The notes under the pieces were generated by a model. That model was not told where the DNA came from. It ran no database searches and saw only the letters and a list, made by a program, of their open reading frames with translations. This document shows, one piece after another, positions 33,724 through 42,426 of a stretch of 64,000 nucleotides of DNA. The DNA is from Cytobacillus stercorigallinarum (GTDB lineage Bacteria > Bacillota > Bacilli > Bacillales > Cytobacillaceae). The stretch's first letter is position 1. The number at the start of each line of letters is the position of its first letter. Both the position numbers and the translations under genes were made by a program. The DNA lies in assembly GCF_014836495.1 (NCBI RefSeq), contig NZ_JACSQT010000003.1, positions 223,182 to 287,181 of the forward strand, in the 5' to 3' direction.

Positions 33724-33730
33724 GTTTCAT

Positions 33731-35350
33731 TTATTCAGCTTTCTTCCATTCCCCTATTCTACGGGGATCTGCCGCTCCGTCTAGTGTACGGTCTTTTAGT
33801 TGTAGTGATAAGGCATTGACACTGCCGAAGTAAGTGGCATTGTCATTGATTTTCACTTTATAGCCTTTACTTTGTAGTTCGTTATAGGTTTCACGTTTGA
33901 AGCCTGGTTCAATTTCGATTTTGTCATCTTCTATATAAAAACGTGGTCGCTCTACAGCTTGTTGTAAACTATGACCATAGACAAGATGATAGAGAATGGA
34001 TTCGGTGATCACTGCAGGAATTCTTCTTCCTCCAGGTGAACCAATGCCGATTACTTCTTTATCATTGGCTAGAATCGTTGGTGAGATAAAGCTCCTTGGC
34101 CGTTTTCCTGGTTCAAACACATTCGGACTTTTTTCATTTTCACTGTAATTGGTGAGTGCATTATTCAGGAAAAATCCTTCCTCCATATACTCACCTGTTC
34201 CAAAAAAGTTCCCTAATGAATTCGTTGTTGACACCATCATACCGCTTTTATCTACGACAACAAAATGAGTCGTATGTCCATAATCTTTACGTTCTGCCTC
34301 TGAATCATTTAATCGGGCACTTTTGAAAATGTCCTTATGTTCCTCTACCAACTCATCAGTAAACTCTTTACTCATTGATTTTTCCAAATCAAGGTCGGTA
34401 TAATCCATATCCCCTATTTGTGATAATCTCTGCTCGTAGGCAATTTTACTAATTTCTCCGAAAGAGGCGACAAAAGATGGTTCATCGTCCCATTCTTGTT
34501 CCTCTAATACTTTCTCTGCCATCTGCAATGATTGAATAACAGTCAGCCCTGAGTATGGTGGGGCAGAGGAAAATACATCATATCCCATAAACTCTCCATG
34601 CACTGCTTTCATTTTTTGTGAAGTATACTTACTAAAATCACTGCGGTCAAATGAATCATGTTGCTCAGCAAACGATTCTGCCATGTCACCTCGATAAAAA
34701 GCTGCCGCACCGCCATCACGGATTTTTTTTAACGTTTCAGCAAGAGCTGGCTGGACGAGACGATCACCCACTTCTATCGGTTCGCCATCAATGATAAAAG
34801 GCAAATCGTCATCCTCGTCTATCCGATTATTCAATGCCACCTTAAAACGATAAGATAAATCCTCATCTACCTGGAAGCCATTTGCAGCTAGAGGAATCAC
34901 TTTATCCATAATCTTTTTAAAAGACATACTTCCTTCAGCTTCATGAATATCTTCCATTCCCTTTACAAATCCAGGTATGCCTGAATCTGATTCTACTTCC
35001 TCAGAAGAAAGCGGAGCCATTTCTCTGTATTGCTGAACAAATGGCTTTGCGCCTTCTTGGTATACAAGAGTTTCTCCACCACCGCCAAGGCCTGAGCCAT
35101 ATGGTTCGACAACCGCTAATGCATAAGACACAGCAACAGCTGCATCAACTGCATTGCCCCCTTCGTTTAATACTTCCATTCCTACCTTTACAGCTAACGG
35201 GTGGCTTGCACTTACCCCGTATTCACCGCTCTCTGTTCCTATCATCGGGAGGCTCACCTCTTCCTCACCCTTTCCATCAAAAACCCACAGAAGAACAATC
35301 ACAATGAGAATAACGACCAGCAATCCTAGCAGTATAAGTTTTTTCTTCAT
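33731..35350 (-). CDS. ggt: Gamma-glutamyltransferase of the poly-gamma-glutamate operon (CapD/PgsD-like)
   Basis: This 539-residue enzyme is anchored by an N-terminal membrane segment (residues 4-23). It carries the gamma-glutamyltranspeptidase fold: ASHPLAVKVGMEVL, NEGGNAVDAAVA, YGSGLGGGGETLVY, then GHTTHF at 358-363, in which Thr360 should be the self-cleavage nucleophile of the small subunit, and GSPGGRRIPAVI near the end. In Bacillus anthracis CapD uses this chemistry to cut and attach poly-gamma-glutamate to the wall; PgsD-type enzymes degrade or trim it. Its place as last gene after pgsE, with GGAGGAG before the ATG, supports that role over glutathione metabolism. Confidence 0.9.
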   Translation of the reverse strand: MKKKLILLGLLVVILIVIVLLWVFDGKGEEEVSLPMIGTESGEYGVSASHPLAVKVGMEVLNEGGNAVDAAVAVSYALAVVEPYGSGLGGGGETLVYQEGAKPFVQQYREMAPLSSEEVESDSGIPGFVKGMEDIHEAEGSMSFKKIMDKVIPLAANGFQVDEDLSYRFKVALNNRIDEDDDLPFIIDGEPIEVGDRLVQPALAETLKKIRDGGAAAFYRGDMAESFAEQHDSFDRSDFSKYTSQKMKAVHGEFMGYDVFSSAPPYSGLTVIQSLQMAEKVLEEQEWDDEPSFVASFGEISKIAYEQRLSQIGDMDYTDLDLEKSMSKEFTDELVEEHKDIFKSARLNDSEAERKDYGHTTHFVVVDKSGMMVSTTNSLGNFFGTGEYMEEGFFLNNALTNYSENEKSPNVFEPGKRPRSFISPTILANDKEVIGIGSPGGRRIPAVITESILYHLVYGHSLQQAVERPRFYIEDDKIEIEPGFKRETYNELQSKGYKVKINDNATYFGSVNALSLQLKDRTLDGAADPRRIGEWKKAE

Positions 35351-35363
35351 TGCTCCTCCTTCT

Positions 35364-35522
35364 TTAATCTTGGCTTTGTTGCACTTTCACCTTCAACAAT
35401 TCTATTTGTATTTCTTGTTCTTCTTTTTCTGTTAGTGTATCTGTTTGACTAAAGCCCACAATGAAAAGGAATAAACCGGCTACAAATAAATAAGGCAATA
35501 AACGATTGAATACCTTCTTCAT
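35364..35522 (-). CDS. pgsE: Small poly-gamma-glutamate operon protein PgsE/CapE
   Basis: This 52-residue frame begins MKKVFNRLLPYLFVAGLF, with one transmembrane segment, and ends in a Glu/Gln/Lys-rich tail. Its ATG overlaps the pgsA stop as ATGA, and it ends 14 bp before ggt with that gene's GGAGGAG in between. The size, membrane segment and position match PgsE/CapE (YwtC), which is needed for or improves polymer production in Bacillus. The identification is by position and architecture, since so short a protein has little sequence signal. Confidence 0.85.
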   Translation of the reverse strand: MKKVFNRLLPYLFVAGLFLFIVGFSQTDTLTEKEEQEIQIELLKVKVQQSQD

Positions 35523-36673
35523 TCTTCCCCCTCCCTTTGTTTAACTGTAAACGTTAATTTATCATCAACTGTTGCGTGATCCACATCCAAATCTCTCGTT
35601 AATTGACGCATAATCGACTGCTCTGAGAGCTTGTCCCAGTTTGATAAAGGGGCCGGTGTAGCTTCTCGTATTTTCATAGGGGTAATTTCGAAATTCGTTT
35701 CCCCTGTAGGCATGAGATGAAATTGTACGAGGGCTGTTTCTCTCGTTCTTGACCAGCCTTGGTCGAAAATAAAGTTACCTAAGCTATAAAAAATAACTGT
35801 GTCATCATAGACCTCAATAGACTCTAATACATGAGGATGGTGTCCAATAACTAAATCTGCTCCAGCATCTGCCAACGCTCTTCCCAACTCTTTTTGGCGG
35901 TCACTCGCTCGACTATTATATTCACGTCCCCAATGGGCATGGACAATCACGTAATCTGCCTTTTTCTTTGCTTCTGCGGTTAAAGGGATAAAAGTAGCTG
36001 GATCAAAATCCAATATGCCGGCTTTTTTTTCTCCTGCCTTCGTTTCATCAGAACTTAAGTCAGAAAAACTCAGTGTCGCAATTGTTAATCCATTGATTTC
36101 CTGATAAGAAATACGATTTCTAGCATCGGTATGATTTGTCCCAGCGCCAACGGCATCGATTCCTTGTTCATGAAAGGCATCAAGGGTATCAATCATTCCC
36201 TGTTCGCCATAATCCATCATATGATTATTTGCCATGGCCATCGTTTGAAAACCAGCGTCCTTCATCGCCGCAACCGATTCACGATTGGCTTGCAATGTAA
36301 TCTCTTTGTTTTCCATCGGTTCAAGCTCTCGATCACTTGCTACATTTTCGAAATTCCCTGTGACATAGTCCGCCTGATTAAATAATGGCTCAACATAACG
36401 GAATAAATAGTCATAACCATAACGTTTTGTTACTTCTTCCACATGTCTCCCAACCATTACATCTCCAACAGCCACGCCCGTTACTTGCGCATTTTCTTCT
36501 GGCTGAGCATCTGCCTCCGTACGAATATCAAAACTATAAATAATAGCAAATGCGACAATTAGCACCGGAAAAAGAATCATGATATGTATAGGAATACGTC
36601 TTTTCTGCTTCTTTAAGAAACGAAGAAGTTGTTCATGGAAATTGAGCTTCCTATGTTTCTTTTTTTGTTCCAT
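35519..36673 (-). CDS. pgsA: Poly-gamma-glutamate synthesis protein PgsA/CapA
   Basis: This 384-residue protein has one N-terminal membrane segment (about 28-48) and an outer metallophosphatase-like CapA domain: VAVGDVMVGRHVE, GNFENVASD, MANNHMMDYGEQG, VHAHWGREYN, IGHHPHVLE and FYSLGNFIFDQ. These Asp, Asn and His residues form the expected dimetal centre. PgsA is thought to help polymer elongation or transport through the membrane with PgsB and PgsC. It follows pgsC by 18 bp and overlaps pgsE. Confidence 0.94.
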   Translation of the reverse strand: MEQKKKHRKLNFHEQLLRFLKKQKRRIPIHIMILFPVLIVAFAIIYSFDIRTEADAQPEENAQVTGVAVGDVMVGRHVEEVTKRYGYDYLFRYVEPLFNQADYVTGNFENVASDRELEPMENKEITLQANRESVAAMKDAGFQTMAMANNHMMDYGEQGMIDTLDAFHEQGIDAVGAGTNHTDARNRISYQEINGLTIATLSFSDLSSDETKAGEKKAGILDFDPATFIPLTAEAKKKADYVIVHAHWGREYNSRASDRQKELGRALADAGADLVIGHHPHVLESIEVYDDTVIFYSLGNFIFDQGWSRTRETALVQFHLMPTGETNFEITPMKIREATPAPLSNWDKLSEQSIMRQLTRDLDVDHATVDDKLTFTVKQREGEE

Positions 36674-36691
36674 TCTTGCCTTCTCACTCCT

Positions 36692-37141
36692 TTAAAATAG
36701 GTAATACACGTACATAATGCCAAATGTTGCAGCGGATAAAAGCAGGGTGCTACCTAATGTAATGGTAACTCCTTGTTTTTGAATCGTATTTGCAATCAAT
36801 CCTGGGACAATGACCCCCAACCCTCTAAATTCATTAATCTCAAACGGTAATATCGGGTAAAAATAATCTAATATCAATTTGAGACATATCCCGGTAATCA
36901 GCATCGCAGCAAACTTGCGACGTCCGTATAAAATAACGACCTTTGATACGCCATATTTTACAATCACATAGGTTAATAAACTGACGAGCAAAATAATTAA
37001 AACAAAGATTGGCTGGTCCAATACAAGAGCCAGATAACCTGGCACGACTAACCCAGCAGGCATGATCCCAAATTTCTCAGCAAATAAGAGACTGAGTAGG
37101 ACGCCTAGAATAAGAGATATGTATAAATCATCACCAAACAT
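36692..37141 (-). CDS. pgsC: Poly-gamma-glutamate synthesis membrane protein PgsC/CapC
   Basis: This 149-residue, very hydrophobic protein has about five membrane segments and the typical start MFGDDLYISLILGVLLSLLF, followed by GIMPAGLVVPGYLAL. In the PgsBCA complex it is the integral membrane subunit needed for ligase activity and polymer passage. It starts 12 bp after pgsB with GGAGCGTTTTCC in between. Its length equals that of other PgsC proteins. Confidence 0.95.
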   Translation of the reverse strand: MFGDDLYISLILGVLLSLLFAEKFGIMPAGLVVPGYLALVLDQPIFVLIILLVSLLTYVIVKYGVSKVVILYGRRKFAAMLITGICLKLILDYFYPILPFEINEFRGLGVIVPGLIANTIQKQGVTITLGSTLLLSAATFGIMYVYYLF

Positions 37142-37153
37142 GGAAAACGCTCC

Positions 37154-38335
37154 TTAACTGACTAATTGTTTTATTTTCAAATGTTGAATTTCCTCTATTA
37201 ACGGTTCTGCAGCACCATGTATATTGCCGACTCCATAAATGGTAGAACCTTTCATTTCTCCTTTTAAATGCTCGAGAATTTCTCTCGTATCCGATCCTTC
37301 TAAGTTTTCTAATGATTGTGCAGGGATAAGTCCCAGCTCGTATGCTTTCACAATCGGTTCTGCCGATTCCCCAATCACAACAAGCGTTTTCATTGGGATA
37401 AATGGTAAAACATCTCTCGCAAATTGTTCCGTACGATCGACACGGTCTGCACGGCAATTCATGATAACGATTGGTTCCTTTGTCGGGTATCCAACTTCTT
37501 CTACTCGCTTCCAAATATTCAAAGTCGAAGACGCATCATTTGCTGCAAAACCATTCACAAAATAGGATGGTTCTTTCGAATGTCCAATTGGCGAAATTCT
37601 CATCGCTCCTGGATCTGGTGGTGCATGGAGCATCCCTTGTCTTGCCGTTTTTTCATCAATACCAATCGCTTCTGCTACTGCCAGTGCTAAAGAGGCATTA
37701 TCAGGGAAAACCATGTAATCGAACTGTTTTAAAAATGTTTCTGAAATCTTACTATTATCAGCGACAATCACAGTCGTGTTACGTTCAGCCGCTACTTTTT
37801 CGTAATAATCACGATATGCATCATCAGTAATAATTAAATAACCGTTATGAGGGATGGTCGCTGTAAAAGCTTCAGCAACTTCATCTAATGTTGGTCCCAT
37901 CACATCCATATGGTCCTCTAAGACATTCACGATAACCCCGATATTCGCTTGTAGTAATTCTTCTTGGAAAGTAATTTGGTAATCGGGATTGACCGCCATA
38001 CATTCACTGACTAATGCTTCTGCTCCACGATTAACCGTCTCTTTAATTACTTCCTTCTGTTCACCAATATTAGGCCCTTGAGGCTTTCTCACAATTGGTT
38101 TCTCTTCTGGATCATTCCAATAAATCATCCTCGCATCCGTTCCCGTTGTTTTTCCTACTGTCTTATAACCAGCTTCGAATAATATCCCAGTAATAAGCCT
38201 TGTGACAGTCGATTTCCCGCGGATTCCATTAATATTAACTCGTATCTTTAATGCATCTAGCCTTTTACGATGTTTTCTTTTTTCAATAATTCCTGCCGTT
38301 AATAAAATGAGACAGCAAACAACAATAATCCACAT
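37154..38335 (-). CDS. pgsB: Poly-gamma-glutamate synthase PgsB/CapB
   Basis: PgsB is the ATP-dependent amide ligase that joins glutamate through gamma-carboxyl bonds. The 393 residues begin with a membrane anchor (1-17). The Mur-ligase-like P-loop NINGIRGKSTVTRLITG follows, then TTGTDARMIYW, SECMAVNPDYQ, VNVLEDHMDVMGPT and NCRADRVDRTEQF. AGGAGG precedes the ATG. It is first of five genes, pgsB-pgsC-pgsA-pgsE-ggt, ended by the hairpin at 33692. The 346-bp upstream region should hold the promoter. Confidence 0.96.
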   Translation of the reverse strand: MWIIVVCCLILLTAGIIEKRKHRKRLDALKIRVNINGIRGKSTVTRLITGILFEAGYKTVGKTTGTDARMIYWNDPEEKPIVRKPQGPNIGEQKEVIKETVNRGAEALVSECMAVNPDYQITFQEELLQANIGVIVNVLEDHMDVMGPTLDEVAEAFTATIPHNGYLIITDDAYRDYYEKVAAERNTTVIVADNSKISETFLKQFDYMVFPDNASLALAVAEAIGIDEKTARQGMLHAPPDPGAMRISPIGHSKEPSYFVNGFAANDASSTLNIWKRVEEVGYPTKEPIVIMNCRADRVDRTEQFARDVLPFIPMKTLVVIGESAEPIVKAYELGLIPAQSLENLEGSDTREILEHLKGEMKGSTIYGVGNIHGAAEPLIEEIQHLKIKQLVS

Positions 38336-38690
38336 ATGCCCGCCTCCTCTTTTCCTTTTTTTTCATTGTCAAATTGGCACGATTAATATATTAATATATA
38401 AATATTTCACTGCCATCACATGGAAATAAACTTTTTTTACCGATAGATGACAGTAGGATTTGGATTAATACTACAATTCCCGAGGAGTAAATCACTATAA
38501 ATAAACATTTTTTTCTAATTGTTCAAACCGTTCTTCTTATAAAATATTTTTTATGTCCGTAGGTAGGTATTTCTTTTATAAAAAATAGATGACATAAGAA
38601 ACGGATGCTGACATAAAATAGAAAAATATTTTTCAAAGAGGAAATATCCAGAAAGGTGTCGAAAAAGGTTGAACGGAGGATGTGAAATAT
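38336..38690. other. Divergent intergenic region upstream of pgsB and the GNAT gene
   Basis: About 350 bp are non-coding. They include near-repeats of the type GATGACAgTA/GATGACATAA/GCTGACATAA (38443-38625) and AT-rich stretches. They should contain the pgs operon promoter and any regulator site, but I recognise none. The ribosome sites of both genes lie at the ends. Confidence 0.4.
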
Positions 38691-39494
38691 ATGAATGAAA
38701 AATTATGGGAACAAATCGAAATGGATACACTCACTTCGCGCCTTCATGCTATTGGAAACCGACCAAATAATCCACTCGGTGTATCCATCCAATCATTCGG
38801 ACAAACAATGGCCTACACTGTTAAAAATATTCCGGGGCCAGCTTTTAATGTAATCAAAGGGTTTTGTGCGGAAGACGAGTTATTGCTTGATAAAATAATT
38901 GATTGGTATGATGAGAAACATATTCCTGCTCGCTTCGAAATTGCACCAAGTCATTATTCCCGATCATTATTAAAAGCATTGCACAAGCGCGGTTTTTATC
39001 AGACAGATTTTCATACCACTTTATATAAGCAGTTACCCGATACCATAAAACCAGTAAATCATGCGATAGAAATCCGTACTTTACGCCAAGATGAATTCCA
39101 GACTTTTGCTGACATATACATACAAGGCTTTCAAATGCCCTCTTTCTTACTAGAAGACGTAGCGCAGAACAATGCCGTCCTTTATCCGCTACCTGAATGG
39201 AAATTTTACTTAACACTAGTCAATCATGAACCTGCTGGAATCGGCGTGCTTTTTTGTAATGAAAAAGGGGCAAACCTCGCCGCTGCTGCTACCTTACCTG
39301 CTTTTCGTCAAAAAGGGGGGCAGTCTGCACTCATTCAACAAAGAATGCAACATGCGCAGGAAATTGGCTGCAAATGGATCGCTGGGCAAGCCTCCTATGG
39401 CTCAGTTAGTCAGAGGAATATGGAGCGGGCAGGAATGAGGGTTGCCTATACAAAAGCGATATGGGTGAGGGATGAGATTATTAAGAGGAAATAA
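38691..39494 (+). CDS. GNAT family N-acetyltransferase
   Basis: This protein of about 267 residues has a two-part layout. The N-terminal half (to about 115) lacks a clear acetyl-CoA motif, and the C-terminal half has a GNAT core: IRTLRQDEFQTFADIYIQGF, GIGVLFCNEKGANLAAAATLPAFRQKGG (motif A, binding acetyl-CoA pyrophosphate) and GCKWIAGQASYGSVSQRNMERAG. The substrate is unknown. The ATG at 38691 is 11 bases after GGAGG; the GTG nine bases earlier is too close to that site. It is divergent from pgsB and convergent with the SDR gene. Confidence 0.85.
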   Translation: MNEKLWEQIEMDTLTSRLHAIGNRPNNPLGVSIQSFGQTMAYTVKNIPGPAFNVIKGFCAEDELLLDKIIDWYDEKHIPARFEIAPSHYSRSLLKALHKRGFYQTDFHTTLYKQLPDTIKPVNHAIEIRTLRQDEFQTFADIYIQGFQMPSFLLEDVAQNNAVLYPLPEWKFYLTLVNHEPAGIGVLFCNEKGANLAAAATLPAFRQKGGQSALIQQRMQHAQEIGCKWIAGQASYGSVSQRNMERAGMRVAYTKAIWVRDEIIKRK

Positions 39495-39534
39495 AATAGA
39501 GCCCTTTTTAAAAAAGAGCCCTAACAATTGTATC

Positions 39535-40305
39535 TTATCTAGATGTATATCCAGCGTCGGCATGAATCGTAGTACCTGTAATATAAGATGATGCATCCGA
39601 TGCTAACCAAAGACTTGCTTGTGCAATCTCTCTTGGTTGACCAAAGCGATTCAACAAGCTTAGTTGTGGTGCATACTCTTCTTCCGTAAAACCAAACTGA
39701 TCAAGAGCACCTCTAAGCATTGGTGTATCAATTGCACCAGGAGCTACTGAATTCACACGTATATTTTGTGGACCATATTCCATAGCAGCTACTTTTGTCA
39801 TTCCAACTACTCCGTGCTTAGCTGCTACATAAGCAATATTTTGTGGTTGTGGACGGAATCCGCTTACAGATGAGATATTAACGATGGAACCACCGTTTCC
39901 TTGTTTTTCTAGTTGTTGTAGCTCATATTTCAAACAAAGAGCCGTACCTGTTAAGTCAACAGACATTAAGCGGTGCCAATAATCTTCATCGAACTCAGCA
40001 GCTAATTTATCATCTGGTGTTAACGCAGCATTGTTTACAGCCACATCTAATTTACCGTATGTGTCTACAGCAAATTGCACCATGTTTTGTACTTCTTTTG
40101 ATTTCGAGATATCTACTTTTACAAAAGCGGCCTCTCCACCACTAGCTTTGATTTCTTCTACTACGGCTTGGCCTTTTTCTTCATTAAAATCAGCTACTAC
40201 TACTTTCGCTTTTGCCTCTGCAAAAAGTTTAGCCGTCGCTTCCCCCATGCCCATTGCTGCGCCTGTAACAATAGCGACTTTACCTTCTAATACTGGAAAT
40301 GTCAT
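39535..40305 (-). CDS. Short-chain dehydrogenase/reductase
   Basis: This 256-residue classical SDR has a cofactor motif, TGAAMGMGEATA (a TGxxxGxG variant), near residues 15-26. VADFN follows, with Asp favouring NAD(H), then NNAA, ISSVSG with the catalytic Ser, YVAAKHG with the catalytic Tyr and Lys, and PGAIDTPM. The substrate is unknown; FabG- or 2,5-dichloro-diol-like annotation would be generic. It is divergent from a TetR-type regulator gene, and the shared 160 bp contain two 16-bp direct repeats that could be operators, so the regulator probably controls it. Confidence 0.88.
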   Translation of the reverse strand: MTFPVLEGKVAIVTGAAMGMGEATAKLFAEAKAKVVVADFNEEKGQAVVEEIKASGGEAAFVKVDISKSKEVQNMVQFAVDTYGKLDVAVNNAALTPDDKLAAEFDEDYWHRLMSVDLTGTALCLKYELQQLEKQGNGGSIVNISSVSGFRPQPQNIAYVAAKHGVVGMTKVAAMEYGPQNIRVNSVAPGAIDTPMLRGALDQFGFTEEEYAPQLSLLNRFGQPREIAQASLWLASDASSYITGTTIHADAGYTSR

Positions 40306-40380
40306 TGTTCTTTCCTCCCTTTCCTTTGTTCAGTTTCTATTAAATCTCATCAATTTTAGTGTCTCAATATACAAATTGGG

Positions 40381-40425
40381 TTATTTTGTTCAGTAATGTT
40401 CAACCAATTTTATTTTGTTCAGTAA
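40381..40425. promoter_or_regulatory. Candidate TetR operator: two 16-bp direct repeats
   Basis: TTATTTTGTTCAGTAA occurs identically at 40381-40396 and 40410-40425. A shorter copy, TTTGTTCAG, lies at 40325-40333 next to the SDR start. They lie between the divergent SDR and TetR genes. The TTGTTCAGTAA core lacks strong dyad symmetry. Confidence 0.55.
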
Positions 40426-40475
40426 AATTGCAAAATATGTAGGAATTCAACATAATAAGAAAAGAGGTGATTCTC

Positions 40476-41087
40476 TTGGAGCATGATTTTTTAGATAAAC
40501 GCGTACAACGATCACGCGCGGCTATTAAAACAAAATTTATTGAATTATTATATAAAAAGTCTTTCGACCAAATTACTATATCTGAGATTGCAAGAGAGAC
40601 AAATTATAATCGCGGAACATTTTACGCCAATTTTCATTCAATGGACGAGTTACTAAAAGAGGTCATTGATGAAACATTACATGAGATGATTGAACAAATT
40701 GGTATTCCTTATCAAGCTTATGAACAAGTTTATTTACGAGAACTTCCGATTGAGGAGATTACATTATTCAATTATTTCAAAGAACAGGCATCACTATATC
40801 AATTATTATTAAGTGACCATATTCGCGTCGATTTCCGCTATCAAATGGCAAAGGCCATTGAACAGCTTTTTTTAGATGAATACGACTATGTCCTACCTAA
40901 GGACAGTTCAGTTGACGCTAAATGGTTATATATTTATCGCGCCAATGGCATTGCCGGTCTCATTATTCGTTGGATTGAAGAGGACTTCCCGCATACGCCC
41001 ACTTATATGGCAGAACAAATTGTTGAACTGATGGTCGTTTCGACTGAATCTTTTTTTGTAAAAGGAAAGGGGCATCCTCATGATTAA
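40476..41087 (+). CDS. TetR/AcrR family transcriptional regulator
   Basis: This DNA-binding repressor has about 203 residues. The N-terminal helix-turn-helix is seen as SFDQITISEIARETNYNRGT followed by FYANFHSMDELL, the TetR signature. The C-terminal ligand domain is of the type often seen with short-chain dehydrogenases (FNYFKEQASLYQLLL). A TTG start at 40476 fits GAGGTG six bases upstream better than the GTG at 40467, which overlaps that site. It overlaps the following phosphatase gene by eight bases. It probably represses the divergent SDR gene and itself. Confidence 0.9.
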   Translation: MEHDFLDKRVQRSRAAIKTKFIELLYKKSFDQITISEIARETNYNRGTFYANFHSMDELLKEVIDETLHEMIEQIGIPYQAYEQVYLRELPIEEITLFNYFKEQASLYQLLLSDHIRVDFRYQMAKAIEQLFLDEYDYVLPKDSSVDAKWLYIYRANGIAGLIIRWIEEDFPHTPTYMAEQIVELMVVSTESFFVKGKGHPHD

Positions 41088-41541
41088 AGTGTTATTTGTT
41101 TGTTTAGGTAATATTTGTCGTTCACCAATGGCGGAGGCGATATTTAGACATAAGGTGGAACAAGTTGGGTTAGAGAAGGAAATATTCGTAGATTCTGCAG
41201 CGACGAGCGCTTGGCATATTGACGCGCCTCCACATAAAGGGACACTCGCTATTTTAAACGACTATCGTATTTCCTCTAAAGGATTAAAAGGGCGTCAACT
41301 ACAGAAAGAAGACTTTGAAGCATTTGATTATATTGTGGCAATGGATGAATCGAATATAAAAGATATATACAGTATACTTGGTCAACCTCAACATCCAAAA
41401 ATTTTCCGTTTGTTAGATTTAACTGAAGGTGTAAAAGATGTGCCTGACCCTTACTATACCGGAGATTTCCAAGAAACATATGAATTAGTGAGCGCTGGTT
41501 GTGAAGCGTTGATGAAGAAGATAAAAGAAGAACGAAGATGA
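41080..41541 (+). CDS. Low-molecular-weight protein-tyrosine phosphatase
   Basis: This 153-residue enzyme removes phosphate from phosphotyrosine or phosphoarginine proteins. The P-loop VCLGNICRSPMAEA (residues 7-20) carries the catalytic Cys and Arg, and VPDPYYTGD near residue 125 carries the general acid Asp. Its length matches YfkJ/PtpA-type enzymes. It starts inside the end of the TetR gene, so the two are cotranscribed. The target protein is unknown; tyrosine phosphatases often modulate capsule kinases, but no kinase is in this window. Confidence 0.93.
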   Translation: MIKVLFVCLGNICRSPMAEAIFRHKVEQVGLEKEIFVDSAATSAWHIDAPPHKGTLAILNDYRISSKGLKGRQLQKEDFEAFDYIVAMDESNIKDIYSILGQPQHPKIFRLLDLTEGVKDVPDPYYTGDFQETYELVSAGCEALMKKIKEERR

Positions 41542-41961
41542 TGAGCCAGATGTTTGTATATCCCCTTCCCCATTGCTCGGCGGTCAGTTTACCGAAAAGA
41601 ATGGGGATAGGTTGTACACTTTTCTGGTCCATCAGCATGGAATTGCAGCAATTTTTTCTAAAATCCCTTTCATCTGCAATTAAATTGGTCGTTATAAAAT
41701 CGCTTTGGCCAAGTTTCCTACAACTGCTCTGTAGTTAGGATTTCCCTATCGACGATTCTCAAATGATCGATACGTGTGAAAATTTCCTCAAACCATTATG
41801 GATCCATAGATATTTTTTACTCCACCTTTTCCTTTACAATTTATTATTCATTTAAATTTTCAACAGGAGATCATTCACCCTTTTAATAAGAAAAAGAGTC
41901 AAAAAAAGAACAAATCCTCTATAGATCTGTTCGTTCTTCACTAAAATATTTGTCTCGGCTA
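41542..41961. other. Gene-free region after the phosphatase gene
   Basis: About 420 bp. A frame at 41543-41683 reads DEPDVCISPSPLLGG-like residues and stops early; it could be debris of a lost gene but matches nothing known to me. An imperfect hairpin around 41905-41940 (AAGAACAAATC with GATCTGTTCGTTCTT) may terminate the HxlR gene. Confidence 0.35.
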
Positions 41962-42297
41962 TTACTTTTCGTTTTCTGCAATCCAAGCAAGAATGGCTTC
42001 AATGACTTTCTTCAGGCTCATTCCTCTTTCTGTTAAGGCGTATTCAACTTTTTTCGAGGAATCTTCTAAATATGTTTTACTCACAAGTTCTTCCTTAACG
42101 AGTTCATTTAATCGTTCTGTAAGTAATCGGTCAGAAATACCATTGATTTCATCAGCTAATTCAGAAAATCTCTTCGGTCCGTCCATTAAGGAATAGATGA
42201 TCATGCCCATCCACCTGCGACCTATAAATTCAATCGCTTCATGGTAGTTGCTACAGATATGCTTAGAATCCGTTTTCAAATTATGGTTACAATCCAT
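41962..42297 (-). CDS. HxlR family transcriptional regulator
   Basis: This 111-residue winged-helix regulator contains the HxlR pattern: an N-terminal Cys, then FIGRRWMGMIIYSLMDGPKRF, FSELADEINGISDRLLTERL (recognition helix region) and YALTERG. Cysteines at residues 3 and 15 could sense electrophiles or oxidation, as in YodB, HypR and related proteins. It is divergent from a nitroreductase gene, the usual partner of such regulators. Two dyad sequences in the shared region are likely binding sites. It probably represses or activates the nitroreductase under quinone or disulfide stress. Confidence 0.92.
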   Translation of the reverse strand: MDCNHNLKTDSKHICSNYHEAIEFIGRRWMGMIIYSLMDGPKRFSELADEINGISDRLLTERLNELVKEELVSKTYLEDSSKKVEYALTERGMSLKKVIEAILAWIAENEK

Positions 42298-42359
42298 TCT
42301 TTATAGCTCCTTTACCTGTCCTCATTAAATAGTATCATATATTCATTGGTTGACAACAT

Positions 42360-42412
42360 AACTTACGAATGGTAAGTTTAAAAAACGAAATAAACTTACG
42401 ATACATAAGTAA
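42360..42412. promoter_or_regulatory. Two candidate HxlR operators upstream of the nitroreductase gene
   Basis: AACTTACgaatgGTAAGTT (42360-42378) is a perfect 7-5-7 dyad. A second, AACTTACgatacATAAGTAA (42393-42412), is nearly the same, 33 bp further on. Both lie before the nitroreductase start at 42427. HxlR proteins bind dyads of about this size and spacing. Confidence 0.65.
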
Positions 42413-42426
42413 AGGTGGAGAGATAA

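Noticed and set aside
37131-37514. A 127-residue reverse frame within the pgsB 3' end.
   Set aside because: It lies wholly within another frame of pgsB and reads as low-quality Arg/Cys-rich sequence; pgsB is clearly the real gene.
39494-39535. Terminator between the GNAT and SDR genes.
   Set aside because: The GAGCCC copies here are direct, not inverted; only a weak T5A6 core could pair, so no convincing hairpin.
41541-41738. A 66-residue forward frame after the phosphatase gene.
   Set aside because: Cys/Leu/Ser-rich, no ribosome site of its own, and no similarity that I recognise.
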